Shown here: piece after piece, positions 39,411 to 47,865 of the stretch
How the letters are laid out: the number at the start of each line of letters is the position of its first letter
Position numbering within the stretch: position 1 is the first letter of the stretch
Assembly: GCA_019117485.1 (NCBI GenBank)
Contig: DWZQ01000043.1
Coordinates: forward strand, 1 to 61,901
Origin: Candidatus Agathobaculum intestinipullorum
GTDB lineage: Bacteria > Bacillota > Clostridia > Oscillospirales > Butyricicoccaceae
DNA length: 61,901 nt
Direction of reading: 5' to 3'
The notes under the pieces: generated by a model
Told to the model about the DNA's origin: nothing
The model's database searches: none
Seen by the model: only the letters and a program-made list of their open reading frames with translations
Program-made: the position numbers and the translations under genes

Positions 39411-40484
39411 ATGAAGAGTATGGCTTCTTTTTTGGAAACGATCGCGAAAAAGTTTTCGCTTTTCTCCAGTGATATCGGTATTGACCTTGGCACGGCGACG
39501 GTGCTCGTTTATGTCAAGGGCAAGGGCGTAGTGCTCAATGAGCCTTCGGTCGTTGCGGTGGACAAGGTTTCGGGCAAGATCCTGTCGGTCGGTGCGGAGG
39601 CGCAGAAGATGCTGGGCCGTACGCCGGGCAACATCATTGCCATCCGTCCGCTGCGCGAGGGCGTGATTTCGGACTACGAGATGACCGAGCGTATGATCAA
39701 GGAGTTTATCCGCAAGGTGCAGGGCTTCCGTCTGTTTAAGCCCAATGTCGTCATCTGCGTGCCGTCCATCATCACCGAGGTAGAAGAGCGCGCCGTTATC
39801 GACGCGGGCACGCAGGCGGGCGCCAAGCGTGTGTTCCTGATCGAGGAGCCGGTTGCAGCCGCGATCGGCGCAGGCATTGATATCGCCAAGCCGAACGGCA
39901 ACATGGTCGTCGACATTGGCGGCGGCACGACCGACGTTGCGGTAATTTCGCTCGGCGGTATCGTCGAGTCGACGTCGATCAAGATTGCCGGCGATAAGTT
40001 TGACGAGGCAATTGTCAAGTATGTCCGGCGCAAGCACAACGCGCTGATCGGCGAGCGCACGGCCGAGCAGATCAAGAAGACCATCGGCTGTGTCTATCCG
40101 CGCACCGAGGAGGTCACGATGGAGGTCAAGGGGCGCTGCCTGATGACCGGCCTGCCGCGCACGTTCACGGTCAACTCAACCGAGATTCTGGATGCGCTCG
40201 AAGAGGTAAGCGCGTCGATTGTCGAGGCGATCCACTGGGTAATCGAGCGCACGCCGCCTGAACTGACGGGCGATATCTCGACCAACGGTATCGTAATGAC
40301 CGGCGGCGGCTCGCTGATCTGGGGCTTTGATAAGCTGGTTGCATCCAAGACCGGCATCCCGACCCATGTGGCGGACGAGGCGATTTCCTGCGTGGCATAC
40401 GGCACGGGTAACTGTCTGGAAAACCTGTCCGGCATGCAGGACGGCACGATGAACCTGTCGCGCCAGCGTCAGATGATGCAGTAA
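39411..40484 (+). CDS. mreB: Rod shape-determining protein MreB/Mbl
   Basis: About 357 residues. It is a bacterial actin with phosphate-1 motif IGIDLGTATVLVY (~20-32), phosphate-2 DIGGGTTDVAVISL (~165-178) and the adenosine motif MTGGGSLIWG (~297). It forms membrane-bound filaments that guide sidewall synthesis. ATG 39411 or 39420 is possible; AAAAGGA lies at 39401-39407. It stands alone, without mreC/mreD next to it, which in Firmicutes fits an Mbl-type or stand-alone copy. Confidence 0.94.
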   Translation: MKSMASFLETIAKKFSLFSSDIGIDLGTATVLVYVKGKGVVLNEPSVVAVDKVSGKILSVGAEAQKMLGRTPGNIIAIRPLREGVISDYEMTERMIKEFIRKVQGFRLFKPNVVICVPSIITEVEERAVIDAGTQAGAKRVFLIEEPVAAAIGAGIDIAKPNGNMVVDIGGGTTDVAVISLGGIVESTSIKIAGDKFDEAIVKYVRRKHNALIGERTAEQIKKTIGCVYPRTEEVTMEVKGRCLMTGLPRTFTVNSTEILDALEEVSASIVEAIHWVIERTPPELTGDISTNGIVMTGGGSLIWGFDKLVASKTGIPTHVADEAISCVAYGTGNCLENLSGMQDGTMNLSRQRQMMQ

Positions 40485-40501
40485 GCCAGCGAAAGAAGGA
40501 G

Positions 40502-40532
40502 AAACACCCGCCAACCGGGCGGGTGTTTTTAT
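40502..40532 (+). terminator. Terminator of mreB
   Basis: An 11-bp perfect stem (40502-40512 with 40518-40528), tail TTTTA. Confidence 0.9.
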
Positions 40533-40568
40533 GCGGTCTGCCGGGAGGGGGAGACCCGGAGGGAATTT

Positions 40569-41096
40569 ATGACCGAACAGCAAAAGTATATGCAGGCGGC
40601 GCTTCGTCTGGCGCGCAAGGCCGCGGAGGAAGGCGAGGTGCCGGTCGGCGCGGTGGTCGTTTGCGAGGGCAAGATCGTCGGGCGCGGCCGTAACCGGCGC
40701 GAGGGCAAAAAGAATGCGCTGCACCATGCCGAGATCGAGGCGATCGGTAAAGCGTGCAAGAAGCTCGGCGGCTGGCGGCTGCACAAGTGCGATTTGTATG
40801 TTACGCTTGAACCCTGTCCGATGTGCGCGGGTGCGATCATCAATGCCCGCATCAAAACGGTGTATTACGGCGCGGCCGATCCAAAGGCAGGCTCATGCGG
40901 CTCAGTGGTCGACCTGTTCGCGCTGCCTTATAACCACCGGCCGGAGCTGGTAGCGGGTGTGCTCGGGGAGGAGTGCGCACAGGTGTTGCGGGACTTTTTT
41001 GCTGCGCTGCGTAAAAAGCGCAAGGCGGAGCGCAAACTGCGCAAGCTAACGTCGGAAACGGCGTTTGATATAGATCATCAATCAAACAAGGGGTAA
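40569..41096 (+). CDS. tadA: tRNA adenosine(34) deaminase
   Basis: 175 residues. It makes inosine at the wobble position of tRNA-Arg(ACG). The zinc site is H53-A-E55 with P82-C83-PM-C86, the cytidine-deaminase fold signature; E55 is the proton donor. The C-terminal basic tail (KKRKAERKLRKL) likely contacts tRNA. ATG 40569 follows CGGAGGGAATTT. The next gene starts 6 nt downstream. Confidence 0.94.
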   Translation: MTEQQKYMQAALRLARKAAEEGEVPVGAVVVCEGKIVGRGRNRREGKKNALHHAEIEAIGKACKKLGGWRLHKCDLYVTLEPCPMCAGAIINARIKTVYYGAADPKAGSCGSVVDLFALPYNHRPELVAGVLGEECAQVLRDFFAALRKKRKAERKLRKLTSETAFDIDHQSNKG

Positions 41097-41102
41097 AAAA
41101 CA

Positions 41103-42473
41103 ATGCAACGAGAAAGACTCGGCTCACGCCTCGGGTTTATCCTGCTGTCGGCGGGATGTGCAATCGGTGTGGGCAACGTGTGGAAATTTCCGTGGATGGT
41201 AGGCCAGTATGGCGGCGGCGCGTTCGTCGTGTTTTATGTACTGTTTCTGCTCATTCTCGGTCTGCCGATCATGACGATGGAGTTTGCGGTCGGCCGTGCC
41301 AGCCAGAAAAGCCCGGTGCGTGCGTATCAGGAGTTGGAGAAGCCCGGCCAAAAGTGGCACATCCACGGCTATTTGGCGATGATTGGCAACTATTTGCTGA
41401 TGATGTTCTACACTACTGTGTGCGGCTGGATGCTGCATTACTTCTATTTGACCGCGTCCGGCCGTTTCGTTGGCGCAAGCACGGAGCAGGCCAATGCGGT
41501 GTTTCCGGAAATGCTCAGCCAGCCGGGGGTGCTGGTCGGCTGGATGGTGGTCGTTGTCGTGCTCGGCTTCCTGATCAACTCGTTTGGCTTGCAGGGCGGT
41601 CTGGAACGTGTGACCAAGGTGATGATGATCGCGCTGCTTTGCATCATGATTGTGCTGGCAATCAACAGCATCATGACGGAGGGCGCAGGGGAGGGCCTGA
41701 AATTTTATCTCATCCCTGACCTCGGCCGGATGCAGGAGGCGGGCGTGGTTAACGTTATCGTTGGTGCGATGAACCAGTCGTTCTTCACCTTGTCGCTCGG
41801 TATCGGCGCGATGGCTATTTTCGGCAGTTACATCGGGAAGGGCCGCGCACTGCTGGGTGAGGCGGTCAATGTAGCAATTTTGGATACATTTGTGGCGTTT
41901 ACGGCAGGTTTGATTATTTTCCCGGCATGCTTTGCCTTCGGTGTGTCGCCGGACTCCGGCCCGAATCTGATTTTTGTTACGCTGCCCAATATTTTTAACC
42001 ACATGCCGCTTGGCCGTTTGTGGGGCAGCCTGTTCTTTGTCTTTATGGCGTTTGCCGCGTTTTCGACCGTGCTGGCAGTGTTTGAGAATATCATGTCCTG
42101 CTGCATGGATCTGACCGGTTGGAGCCGCAAAAAGGTGGCTGCTTTCAACATTGTTCTGGTCATCTTGCTGTCGCTGCCGTGCGCGTTGGGTTATAACGTG
42201 TGGTCGTCGTTCCAGCCGTTCGGTGAAGGCAGCGCGGTACTGGATTTGGAGGATTTCCTTGTCTCCAACATCTGGCTGCCGCTTGGCTCGCTGGTTTACC
42301 TGCTGTTCTGCACCAGCCGCTATGGTTGGGGCTGGAAGAACTTCAAGGAGGAAGCCAACGAGGGTGGCGGCTTGAAGGTGCACGATGGTATCCGCTTTTA
42401 TGTCAGCTACATCTTGCCGGTGATTGTGCTGGTCATTTTTGTGCTCGGAATAAAGGATAAGTTTTTCGCGTAA
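41103..42473 (+). CDS. Sodium-dependent neurotransmitter-symporter-family transporter
   Basis: 456 residues, about 11-12 membrane helices. The LeuT-type sodium/substrate site begins RLGFILLSAGCAIGVGNVWKFPW (Na+-coordinating GxGNVWRFP-like motif, residues ~8-26), and TM6-8 carry SFFTLSLGIGAMAIFGSY. It likely imports an amino acid such as tryptophan, alanine or tyrosine with Na+; the substrate is not readable. ATG 41103 follows AAGGGG, right after tadA. It ends just before the tRNA-Leu promoter. Confidence 0.92.
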   Translation: MQRERLGSRLGFILLSAGCAIGVGNVWKFPWMVGQYGGGAFVVFYVLFLLILGLPIMTMEFAVGRASQKSPVRAYQELEKPGQKWHIHGYLAMIGNYLLMMFYTTVCGWMLHYFYLTASGRFVGASTEQANAVFPEMLSQPGVLVGWMVVVVVLGFLINSFGLQGGLERVTKVMMIALLCIMIVLAINSIMTEGAGEGLKFYLIPDLGRMQEAGVVNVIVGAMNQSFFTLSLGIGAMAIFGSYIGKGRALLGEAVNVAILDTFVAFTAGLIIFPACFAFGVSPDSGPNLIFVTLPNIFNHMPLGRLWGSLFFVFMAFAAFSTVLAVFENIMSCCMDLTGWSRKKVAAFNIVLVILLSLPCALGYNVWSSFQPFGEGSAVLDLEDFLVSNIWLPLGSLVYLLFCTSRYGWGWKNFKEEANEGGGLKVHDGIRFYVSYILPVIVLVIFVLGIKDKFFA

Positions 42474-42479
42474 AAACTC

Positions 42480-42508
42480 TTGAAAAATGGGATGAGATGC
42501 GGTATAAT
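42480..42508 (+). promoter_or_regulatory. SigA promoter of tRNA-Leu
   Basis: TTGAAA-N17-TATAAT, with the start site about 17 nt before the tRNA 5' end. Confidence 0.85.
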
Positions 42509-42531
42509 ATAAAGCGTCGCATCCCAGATTT

Positions 42532-42618
42532 GCCGGTGTGATGGAATTGGTAGACGTAGTGGACTCAAAATCCACCGCTGGCGACAGCGTACCGGTTCGA
42601 GTCCGGTCACCGGCACCA
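42532..42618 (+). tRNA. tRNA-Leu, anticodon CAA
   Basis: 87 nt including an encoded CCA. The acceptor stem is GCCGGTG (42532-42538) with CACCGGC (42608-42614), discriminator A. The anticodon stem is GTGGA/TCCAC with loop CTCAAAA, giving anticodon CAA at 42566-42568, which reads UUG. A long variable arm (GCTGGCGACAGC) and the GGTTCGAGTCC T-arm mark it as a class II tRNA-Leu. It is transcribed alone between its own promoter and terminator. Confidence 0.97.
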
Positions 42619-42619
42619 T

Positions 42620-42676
42620 GACGAGTGTTCTTATAGCATTTGAAAGGCTGTAAGAACACTCGTCTTTTTTTCTTTT
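42620..42676 (+). terminator. Terminator of tRNA-Leu
   Basis: A 14-bp perfect stem (42620-42633 with 42651-42664) is followed by TTTTTTTCTTTTT. Confidence 0.95.
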
Positions 42677-42694
42677 TATCGTTCAGCGGAGCCT

Positions 42695-43636
42695 TCAGTG
42701 CAGCTGATCAATCAGCGCTTTCATTTTGCTTGCCGAATCTTGAAGCTGCGCCAGTTCAGCGGGGGAAAGGGGGATGTCTAACACGGCTTCGACGCCGTTC
42801 CGTCCGACGATAGACGGCAAACCGAGGCAAATACCGTCTACGCCGTAATGTCCCTGAATGAGCGAGGTAACAGGCAGGACAGAGTGCTCGTCGCGCACAA
42901 TGGCCTCTGCAATGCGGCGTACAGCCATACCGATGCCGTAATACGTCGCGCCCTTGCTTTCGATGATCGAATATGCTGCGTCGCGCACGTTTTCATAAAT
43001 ATGGTGCAATAGATTGGTGGAGTCGGTGATGCCGGTGATACGGCAGTAGTCGTCCAAATCGACGCCTGAGATGTTGGCGCTCGACCAGACGGCCAGCTCG
43101 CTATCGCCGTGCTCGCCGATGATGAAGGCATGCACGTTCCGGCTGTCCACCCCCAGACGCTGCCCAACCAGATATTTCAGACGCGCGGTGTCCAGCACGG
43201 TGCCCGAACCAAGCACATGCCCGGCCGGTAGGCCGGATAGCTGCTGTGCCATACAGGTCAGCACGTCGACCGGGTTGGATACAATCAACAGCACGGCATC
43301 GCGGTTGACTGCGGTCAGCTGGTCGAGGATGGAGGACAGGATGACCCGGTTGCGGCTGAGCAGCTCAATGCGCGTTTCGCCCGGCTTCTGGTTCGCGCCT
43401 GCCGCAATGATAATCAGGCCGCATTCTGTCAGGTCGGCGTAACCACCCGCGCGGACAAAGCAGGGCTTGGCGAAGGAAACACCGTGGTTGATATCAGCCG
43501 CCTCGCCTTCGGCCTTTTTTTGGTTCATGTCCACCAGAACGACTTCGGAAAACAGGCCGGACACCGCAAGGGTATAGGCGCAGGTCGCGCCGACAAAGCC
43601 AACGCCGATTACGCCGCATTTTTGCATACTGGTCAT
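42695..43636 (-). CDS. ldh: L-lactate dehydrogenase
   Basis: 313 residues. It reduces pyruvate to L-lactate with NADH. The dinucleotide loop is GVGFVG (11-16). Q83 in ANQKPGETR marks lactate (rather than malate) specificity, R89 is the mobile-loop arginine, and the catalytic H176 is in GEHGDSE. I chose ATG 43636 (MTSMQK) after AGGAAGTG; the longer frame to 43720 lacks a site and crosses the divergent promoter region. Single gene. Confidence 0.95.
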   Translation of the reverse strand: MTSMQKCGVIGVGFVGATCAYTLAVSGLFSEVVLVDMNQKKAEGEAADINHGVSFAKPCFVRAGGYADLTECGLIIIAAGANQKPGETRIELLSRNRVILSSILDQLTAVNRDAVLLIVSNPVDVLTCMAQQLSGLPAGHVLGSGTVLDTARLKYLVGQRLGVDSRNVHAFIIGEHGDSELAVWSSANISGVDLDDYCRITGITDSTNLLHHIYENVRDAAYSIIESKGATYYGIGMAVRRIAEAIVRDEHSVLPVTSLIQGHYGVDGICLGLPSIVGRNGVEAVLDIPLSPAELAQLQDSASKMKALIDQLH

Positions 43637-43678
43637 AGCATACACTTCCTTTCTCCTGCGTAGTATATCCGTTTTGTG

Positions 43679-43707
43679 TTGGAAAAAACGCAAAGCTGTG
43701 ATAAGAT
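43679..43707 (+). promoter_or_regulatory. SigA promoter of the second SLH gene
   Basis: TTGGAA-N17-TAAGAT with TGA before the -10. The divergent ldh promoter must lie in the same 100 bp; a TATACT on the minus strand (43659-43664) is a candidate -10 without a good -35. Confidence 0.65.
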
Positions 43708-43740
43708 AGAAAGGAACCATGCGGGAAGGAGCAAATTCAA

Positions 43741-44913
43741 ATGAAACATTTTTTGCGCACGGCGCTTGCCGGCGTTGTGCTTGTGGGAACGCTGGCCGTT
43801 TCGGCTGCTGCGGCCGATTTTACCGGCTGCGCGGATCAATTGCAGGCGCTCGGCTTGTTCCGCGGCAGCGAACAGGGCTATGAGCTTGACCGCGCGCCGA
43901 CACGCGCTGAGGCGGCGGTCATGCTGGTGCGGCTGCTGGGTGAAGAACAGGACGCGTTGGCGTTGGAATACGACGCACCGTTTACTGACTTAGATAGCTG
44001 GCAGCAGCCTTATGTGCAGTATCTGTATGATAACGGCCTGACGACTGGTGTTTCCGCCACGGCATTTGCGCCGGAGGAACCCTGTTCGGCACAGATGTAT
44101 GCCGCGTTTGTGCTGCGCGCGTTGGGTTACACCGAGGCGGGCGGCGATTTTACTTATAATAGCGTATTGGATTTTGCCGGGCAGGCTGGTTTATATGATC
44201 CGGCAGCGATTGATCCGGCGGATTTCCTGCGCGACGATGTGGCGGCGGCGAGCTATACGGCGCTGTCGCTGCCGGTCAAAGGCAGCGGACAGACTTTGCT
44301 TGACCGTCTGGTAGAGGACGGCGCCGTGGATGCACAGGCGGCTGCGCCGGTGCAGGCGATGTTTGATGCCTATACGCAGTACCGTGCGGGAACTGCGGGC
44401 ATGGATGGATTGTCGCAGTATACCGTGCGCGATGGGTTGGCAGTCACATTCTCCGGCAGTGAGGAGGACGGTATGCGCCTGCAAACGGAAGGCAGCACAG
44501 CGGTAGATCGGGAGCAGGGCACGGCGCTGGCCGAAGGCATGCTGACGCTGTACGCGTCCGGCGTTGCGCCGTATACAAACGAGTACCGGCTGGATGCGGC
44601 GGAGCAGGGCGGCGCCGTGCGTGCAGGCTTACTGCACGGCTATGATGTGGTGCCGCTGGCCTGTATCCAGTCGATGACGCAGGCGGGCAGCGCATGGACG
44701 TTTATCTTTGGCAAACTGCCTGCGCAATACGAAGGCAGCCTGTGGGCGCTCGCGCATTCAGTCGGTGCGTTTGAGCAGGTTGGGGACGCGGTGTTGGTGC
44801 AGACCATAGAGGATGGATGCATTGCATCGCAAACGCTGACTGTTGCACTGGAACAGGGCGGCGTGGCGCTAAATGCTGTGGTGACAGGTACGCTGCTGGA
44901 AACGGCGAAATGA
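43741..44913 (+). CDS. Secreted S-layer-homology protein, paralogue of the 28-kb gene
   Basis: 390 residues with a signal peptide (1-23). Residues ~26-200 are SLH-type repeats very close to the other SLH protein (identical EQGYELDRAPTRAEAA and QPYVQYLY blocks). Residues ~225-385 are a different, beta-rich domain of unknown function (TYRDG-like TVRDGLAVTFSGSEEDG; YEGSLWALAHSVGAF). ATG 43741 follows GGGAAGGAG. It lies divergent from ldh and convergent to nfnB. Confidence 0.85.
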   Translation: MKHFLRTALAGVVLVGTLAVSAAAADFTGCADQLQALGLFRGSEQGYELDRAPTRAEAAVMLVRLLGEEQDALALEYDAPFTDLDSWQQPYVQYLYDNGLTTGVSATAFAPEEPCSAQMYAAFVLRALGYTEAGGDFTYNSVLDFAGQAGLYDPAAIDPADFLRDDVAAASYTALSLPVKGSGQTLLDRLVEDGAVDAQAAAPVQAMFDAYTQYRAGTAGMDGLSQYTVRDGLAVTFSGSEEDGMRLQTEGSTAVDREQGTALAEGMLTLYASGVAPYTNEYRLDAAEQGGAVRAGLLHGYDVVPLACIQSMTQAGSAWTFIFGKLPAQYEGSLWALAHSVGAFEQVGDAVLVQTIEDGCIASQTLTVALEQGGVALNAVVTGTLLETAK

Positions 44914-44979
44914 TGACTGATACAGTGGCCGCTGGATGGCAGGGGAGTGTCCCTGCTGTCCGGCGGCTTTTGCATGCAA

Positions 44980-45005
44980 AAAGCCCCGCCGTGTGGCGGG
45001 GCTTT
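44980..45005. terminator. Bidirectional terminator
   Basis: An 11-bp perfect stem (44980-44990 with 44995-45005), GTGT loop, AAA/TTT-ended arms, between convergent genes. Confidence 0.88.
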
Positions 45006-45014
45006 GCTTGGTGA

Positions 45015-46406
45015 TTACTGCTTGTTCTTGATGTATTCGTCCATTGCTGCGGCGGCGCGCTTGCCAGCGCCCATCGCGAGGATAACGGTGGCCGCGCCGG
45101 TGACGGCGTCGCCGCCCGCGAACACGCCATCCTTGGACGTGATGCCGTGCTCGTCGTCTGCGATGATGCAGCCCTTGCGGTTGGTGTCCAGACCCGGGGT
45201 GGTGTGACGGATCAGCGGGTTGGGTGTAGTGCCGATCGCCGCGATCACGCAGTCAAGGTCGAGCGTGAACTCCGAGCCCTCTACCGGTACCGGACGGCGG
45301 CGGCCGGATTCATCCGGCTCGCCCAGCTCCATCTGCTGGCACTTCATGCCGATGACGTTGTAGTTCTCGTCGGCCAGCACCTCGAGCGGCGCGGTCAGGA
45401 ACTTAAAGACAACGCCCTCTTCCTTGGCGTGGTGGATCTCCTCCAGACGGGCAGGCAGCTCCTTCTCCGAACGGCGATAGACGATGTAAACCTCTTCTGC
45501 GCCCATGCGCTTTGCGCAGCGCGCCGCGTCCATCGCAACGTTGCCGCCGCCGACGACTGCAACCTTATGCGCATGGAAGATCGGGGTATCCGAGCCTTCC
45601 TTGTATGCCTTCATCAGGTTGATACGGGTCAGGTACTCGTTGGCCGAGTAAACGCCATTGGCGTTCTCGCCCGGTACGCCGATGAAGGTCGGCAGACCGG
45701 CGCCCGAGCCGACGAAAATCGCTTCGTAGCCGTCTGCAAACAGCTCGTCGATGGTCTCGGAGCGGCCGACAACGAAGTTGAGCACAAACTCAACGCCCAG
45801 ATCTTTCAGGGTGTCGATCTCCTTCTGCACGATCTCCTTGGGCAGACGGAACTCCGGGATACCGTACATCAGCACGCCGCCCGCGGTGTGCAGCGCTTCG
45901 AACACGGTCACTTCGTAACCCATACGGGCCAGATCGCCCGCGCAGGTCAGACCCGCAGGGCCGGCGCCGACAACCGCGCACTTGTGGCCGTTGGAAGCGG
46001 GCTTGACAGGCTTCTCCTCACCATGCTCACGCGCGTAGTCCGCGACAAAGCGCTCCAGACGGCCGATCGCGACCGGCTCGCCCTTGATGCCGCGCACGCA
46101 CTTCTGCTCGCACTGGGTCTCCTGCGGGCAGACGCGGCCGCAGACGGCGGGCAGGGAAGAGGTCTCCTTGATCTTGGCTGCCGCTTCGAGGAACTTGCCC
46201 TCGGCGACCAGCGCGATAAACTCGGGGATCTTGACCTGCACCGGGCAGCCGGAAATGCAGGGCTTGTGCTTGCAGTTGAGGCAGCGCTGCGCTTCCTCCA
46301 TTGCCATTTCGGGCGTGTAGCCCAGCGTTACTTCATCAAAATTCTTGTTGCGCACGTCCGGGGCCTGCTCGGGCATGGGCATCTTGTTCGGGTTCATATT
46401 CGGCAT
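45015..46406 (-). CDS. nfnB: NADP-binding subunit NfnB of bifurcating ferredoxin:NADP oxidoreductase
   Basis: 463 residues, homologous to the glutamate synthase small subunit and usually annotated gltA/gltD. The N-terminal ferredoxin-like part has C42, C45, C50, C54 and C89, C93, C99, C103 for two 4Fe-4S clusters. FAD binding is VGAGPAG (146-152) and NADP binding VVGGGNVAMDAAR (~285). With NfnA directly upstream (2-nt gap) it should form the complex that couples NADH and reduced ferredoxin to NADP+ reduction. No glutamate synthase large subunit is present nearby. ATG 46406 follows GGAGGTCAAG. Confidence 0.9.
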   Translation of the reverse strand: MPNMNPNKMPMPEQAPDVRNKNFDEVTLGYTPEMAMEEAQRCLNCKHKPCISGCPVQVKIPEFIALVAEGKFLEAAAKIKETSSLPAVCGRVCPQETQCEQKCVRGIKGEPVAIGRLERFVADYAREHGEEKPVKPASNGHKCAVVGAGPAGLTCAGDLARMGYEVTVFEALHTAGGVLMYGIPEFRLPKEIVQKEIDTLKDLGVEFVLNFVVGRSETIDELFADGYEAIFVGSGAGLPTFIGVPGENANGVYSANEYLTRINLMKAYKEGSDTPIFHAHKVAVVGGGNVAMDAARCAKRMGAEEVYIVYRRSEKELPARLEEIHHAKEEGVVFKFLTAPLEVLADENYNVIGMKCQQMELGEPDESGRRRPVPVEGSEFTLDLDCVIAAIGTTPNPLIRHTTPGLDTNRKGCIIADDEHGITSKDGVFAGGDAVTGAATVILAMGAGKRAAAAMDEYIKNKQ

Positions 46407-46408
46407 GA

Positions 46409-47260
46409 TTACTTGACCTCCATCTTGAACAGGTTGCAGTGGTCCTCGCGGCGCTCCACTGCCTGCTTTTCCTGCGCCTTGTACATTGCGCCACGGCGCA
46501 TGGCGCTGTCGAAATCGACAAGATGGCCGTCAAAGTCCGGGCCGTCGACACAGGCAAACTTGGTCTCGCCGCCGACCGTCAGGCGGCAGCCGCCGCACAT
46601 GCCGGTGCCGTCAACCATGATGGTGTTCATGGAAACGATGGTCTTGATGCCGTAGGGGCGGGTGACTTCGGAAACAAACTTCATCATAATCATCGGGCCG
46701 ATCGCGATGACCGCGTCATACTGGTTGCCAGCGTCGATCAGCTCCTTGAGCTTGTCGGTAACAAAGCCCTTGTTGCCGTTCGAACCGTCGTCGGTCATGA
46801 TATACAGGTTGGTGGAAGCCGTGCGCATCTCGTCCTCAAGGATGATGATATCCTTGCTGCGGAAGCCCGCAATGAGGTCGACCTCGCAGCCCATCTCATG
46901 CAGCTTTTTCGCCTGCGGATAAGCGATTGCGCAGCCAAGGCCGCCGCCGACGACCGCGACCTTCTTCAGGCCCTCCAGCTCGCTGGCCTTACCCAGCGGG
47001 CCGACAAAGTCGTGCAGGCAGTCGCCTTCGTTCATCGCGCCCAGCGCCATCGTGGTCGCGCCGACCTCTTGGAAAATGATCGTGACCGCACCGGTTTCGC
47101 GGTTATAGTCCGCGATCGTCAGCGGGATACGCTCGCCGTCCTCGCTCACGCGCAGGATGATGAACTGGCCGGGCTCGGCCTTGCGCGCGACGTGCGGCGC
47201 GTCGATCACCATCAGCTTGGTGTTCGTGTTGAGCGTTTGCTTTTTCAAAATCTGATACAC
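46409..47260 (-). CDS. nfnA: NfnA subunit (FAD/NAD and 2Fe-2S protein)
   Basis: 283 residues, of the sulfide dehydrogenase/dihydroorotate-dehydrogenase electron-transfer-subunit family. The ferredoxin-reductase FAD domain is ~1-95, the NAD domain has VAVVGGGLGCA (101-111), and the 2Fe-2S site is D217, C222, C225, C237, the Asp/Cys3 ligation known for NfnA. It starts at GTG 47260 after AAGGAGGT. It leads the nfnAB operon. The older label 'sulfide/dihydroorotate dehydrogenase-like' fits the fold, but the gene pair decides for Nfn. Confidence 0.9.
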   Translation of the reverse strand: MYQILKKQTLNTNTKLMVIDAPHVARKAEPGQFIILRVSEDGERIPLTIADYNRETGAVTIIFQEVGATTMALGAMNEGDCLHDFVGPLGKASELEGLKKVAVVGGGLGCAIAYPQAKKLHEMGCEVDLIAGFRSKDIIILEDEMRTASTNLYIMTDDGSNGNKGFVTDKLKELIDAGNQYDAVIAIGPMIMMKFVSEVTRPYGIKTIVSMNTIMVDGTGMCGGCRLTVGGETKFACVDGPDFDGHLVDFDSAMRRGAMYKAQEKQAVERREDHCNLFKMEVK

Positions 47261-47302
47261 GAAATTTCGTACCTCCTTGCGTTTATCGCATCAAACACCT
47301 CT

Positions 47303-47331
47303 ATTATACTGTTTATGCAGCGTAAACGCAA
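47303..47331 (-). promoter_or_regulatory. SigA promoter of nfnAB
   Basis: On the minus strand TTGCGT-N17-TATAAT. Confidence 0.75.
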
Positions 47332-47382
47332 GGATAAATCCGGCCGCAAAGGCCGATGATTCGACCGGAAAGGTGCAAAAAA

Positions 47383-47646
47383 TTAGTAATTGAGCACAAT
47401 TTCCTCGCCCGAAACAAAGCCTTGGCAGCCATCATAGCGCACCGCATGCCATCCAGCCTGCCGCCCGAGGACAAGCAGCCTTGCGCCACAGGGCGCGCTG
47501 CCGACGACGGGCGCGTGCGGCGAGGGGGAGGCGTGGATGTCGATGGAGCTGGAAAAACTGTCCGCCGTGGCGGTAGAACCGTGTGCGGGGCGGCCGGAAA
47601 GCAGATGGAATGGTGTGTCATATGTAATTTTGCGTCGATAACGCAT
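47383..47646 (-). CDS. Small SH3b-only protein
   Basis: 87 residues. After a basic N-terminus (MRYRRKITYDTPF) nearly all the rest is one SH3b-like domain (IDIHASPSPHAPVVGSAPCGARLLVL.. WHAVRYDGCQGFVSGEEI). There is no signal peptide, which is odd because SH3b domains usually act on the wall; it may be cytoplasmic or released by lysis. ATG 47646 follows GGAGGG. It stands alone. Confidence 0.7.
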   Translation of the reverse strand: MRYRRKITYDTPFHLLSGRPAHGSTATADSFSSSIDIHASPSPHAPVVGSAPCGARLLVLGRQAGWHAVRYDGCQGFVSGEEIVLNY

Positions 47647-47777
47647 AGAAATCCCTCCAGACGGTATTTGGATTATTGTCAGCCTATGCGGCTTGTCGCA
47701 TCGGGGTCACGGTGTGTGTCGTTGTGTTTTTGACGAAAAGCGCGCGGATATTTCGGTGGTTTTTGCTGAATTTGCGG

Positions 47778-47806
47778 TTGAATTTTTAATCAGGTCATTG
47801 TATAAT
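47778..47806 (+). promoter_or_regulatory. SigA promoter of the amino-acid ABC operon
   Basis: TTGAAT-N17-TATAAT. A CCGGCC/GGCCGG hairpin (47825-47842) lies in the leader. Confidence 0.8.
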
Positions 47807-47865
47807 GAATCTTGTTTGAAATGTCCGGCCGATATTGGCCGGCAATTTTGGGAGGAGAGAAAACT

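Noticed and set aside
42619-42694. Terminator for ldh in the tRNA terminator hairpin
   Set aside because: On the minus strand the hairpin is not followed by T residues, so it is unlikely to stop ldh transcripts efficiently.
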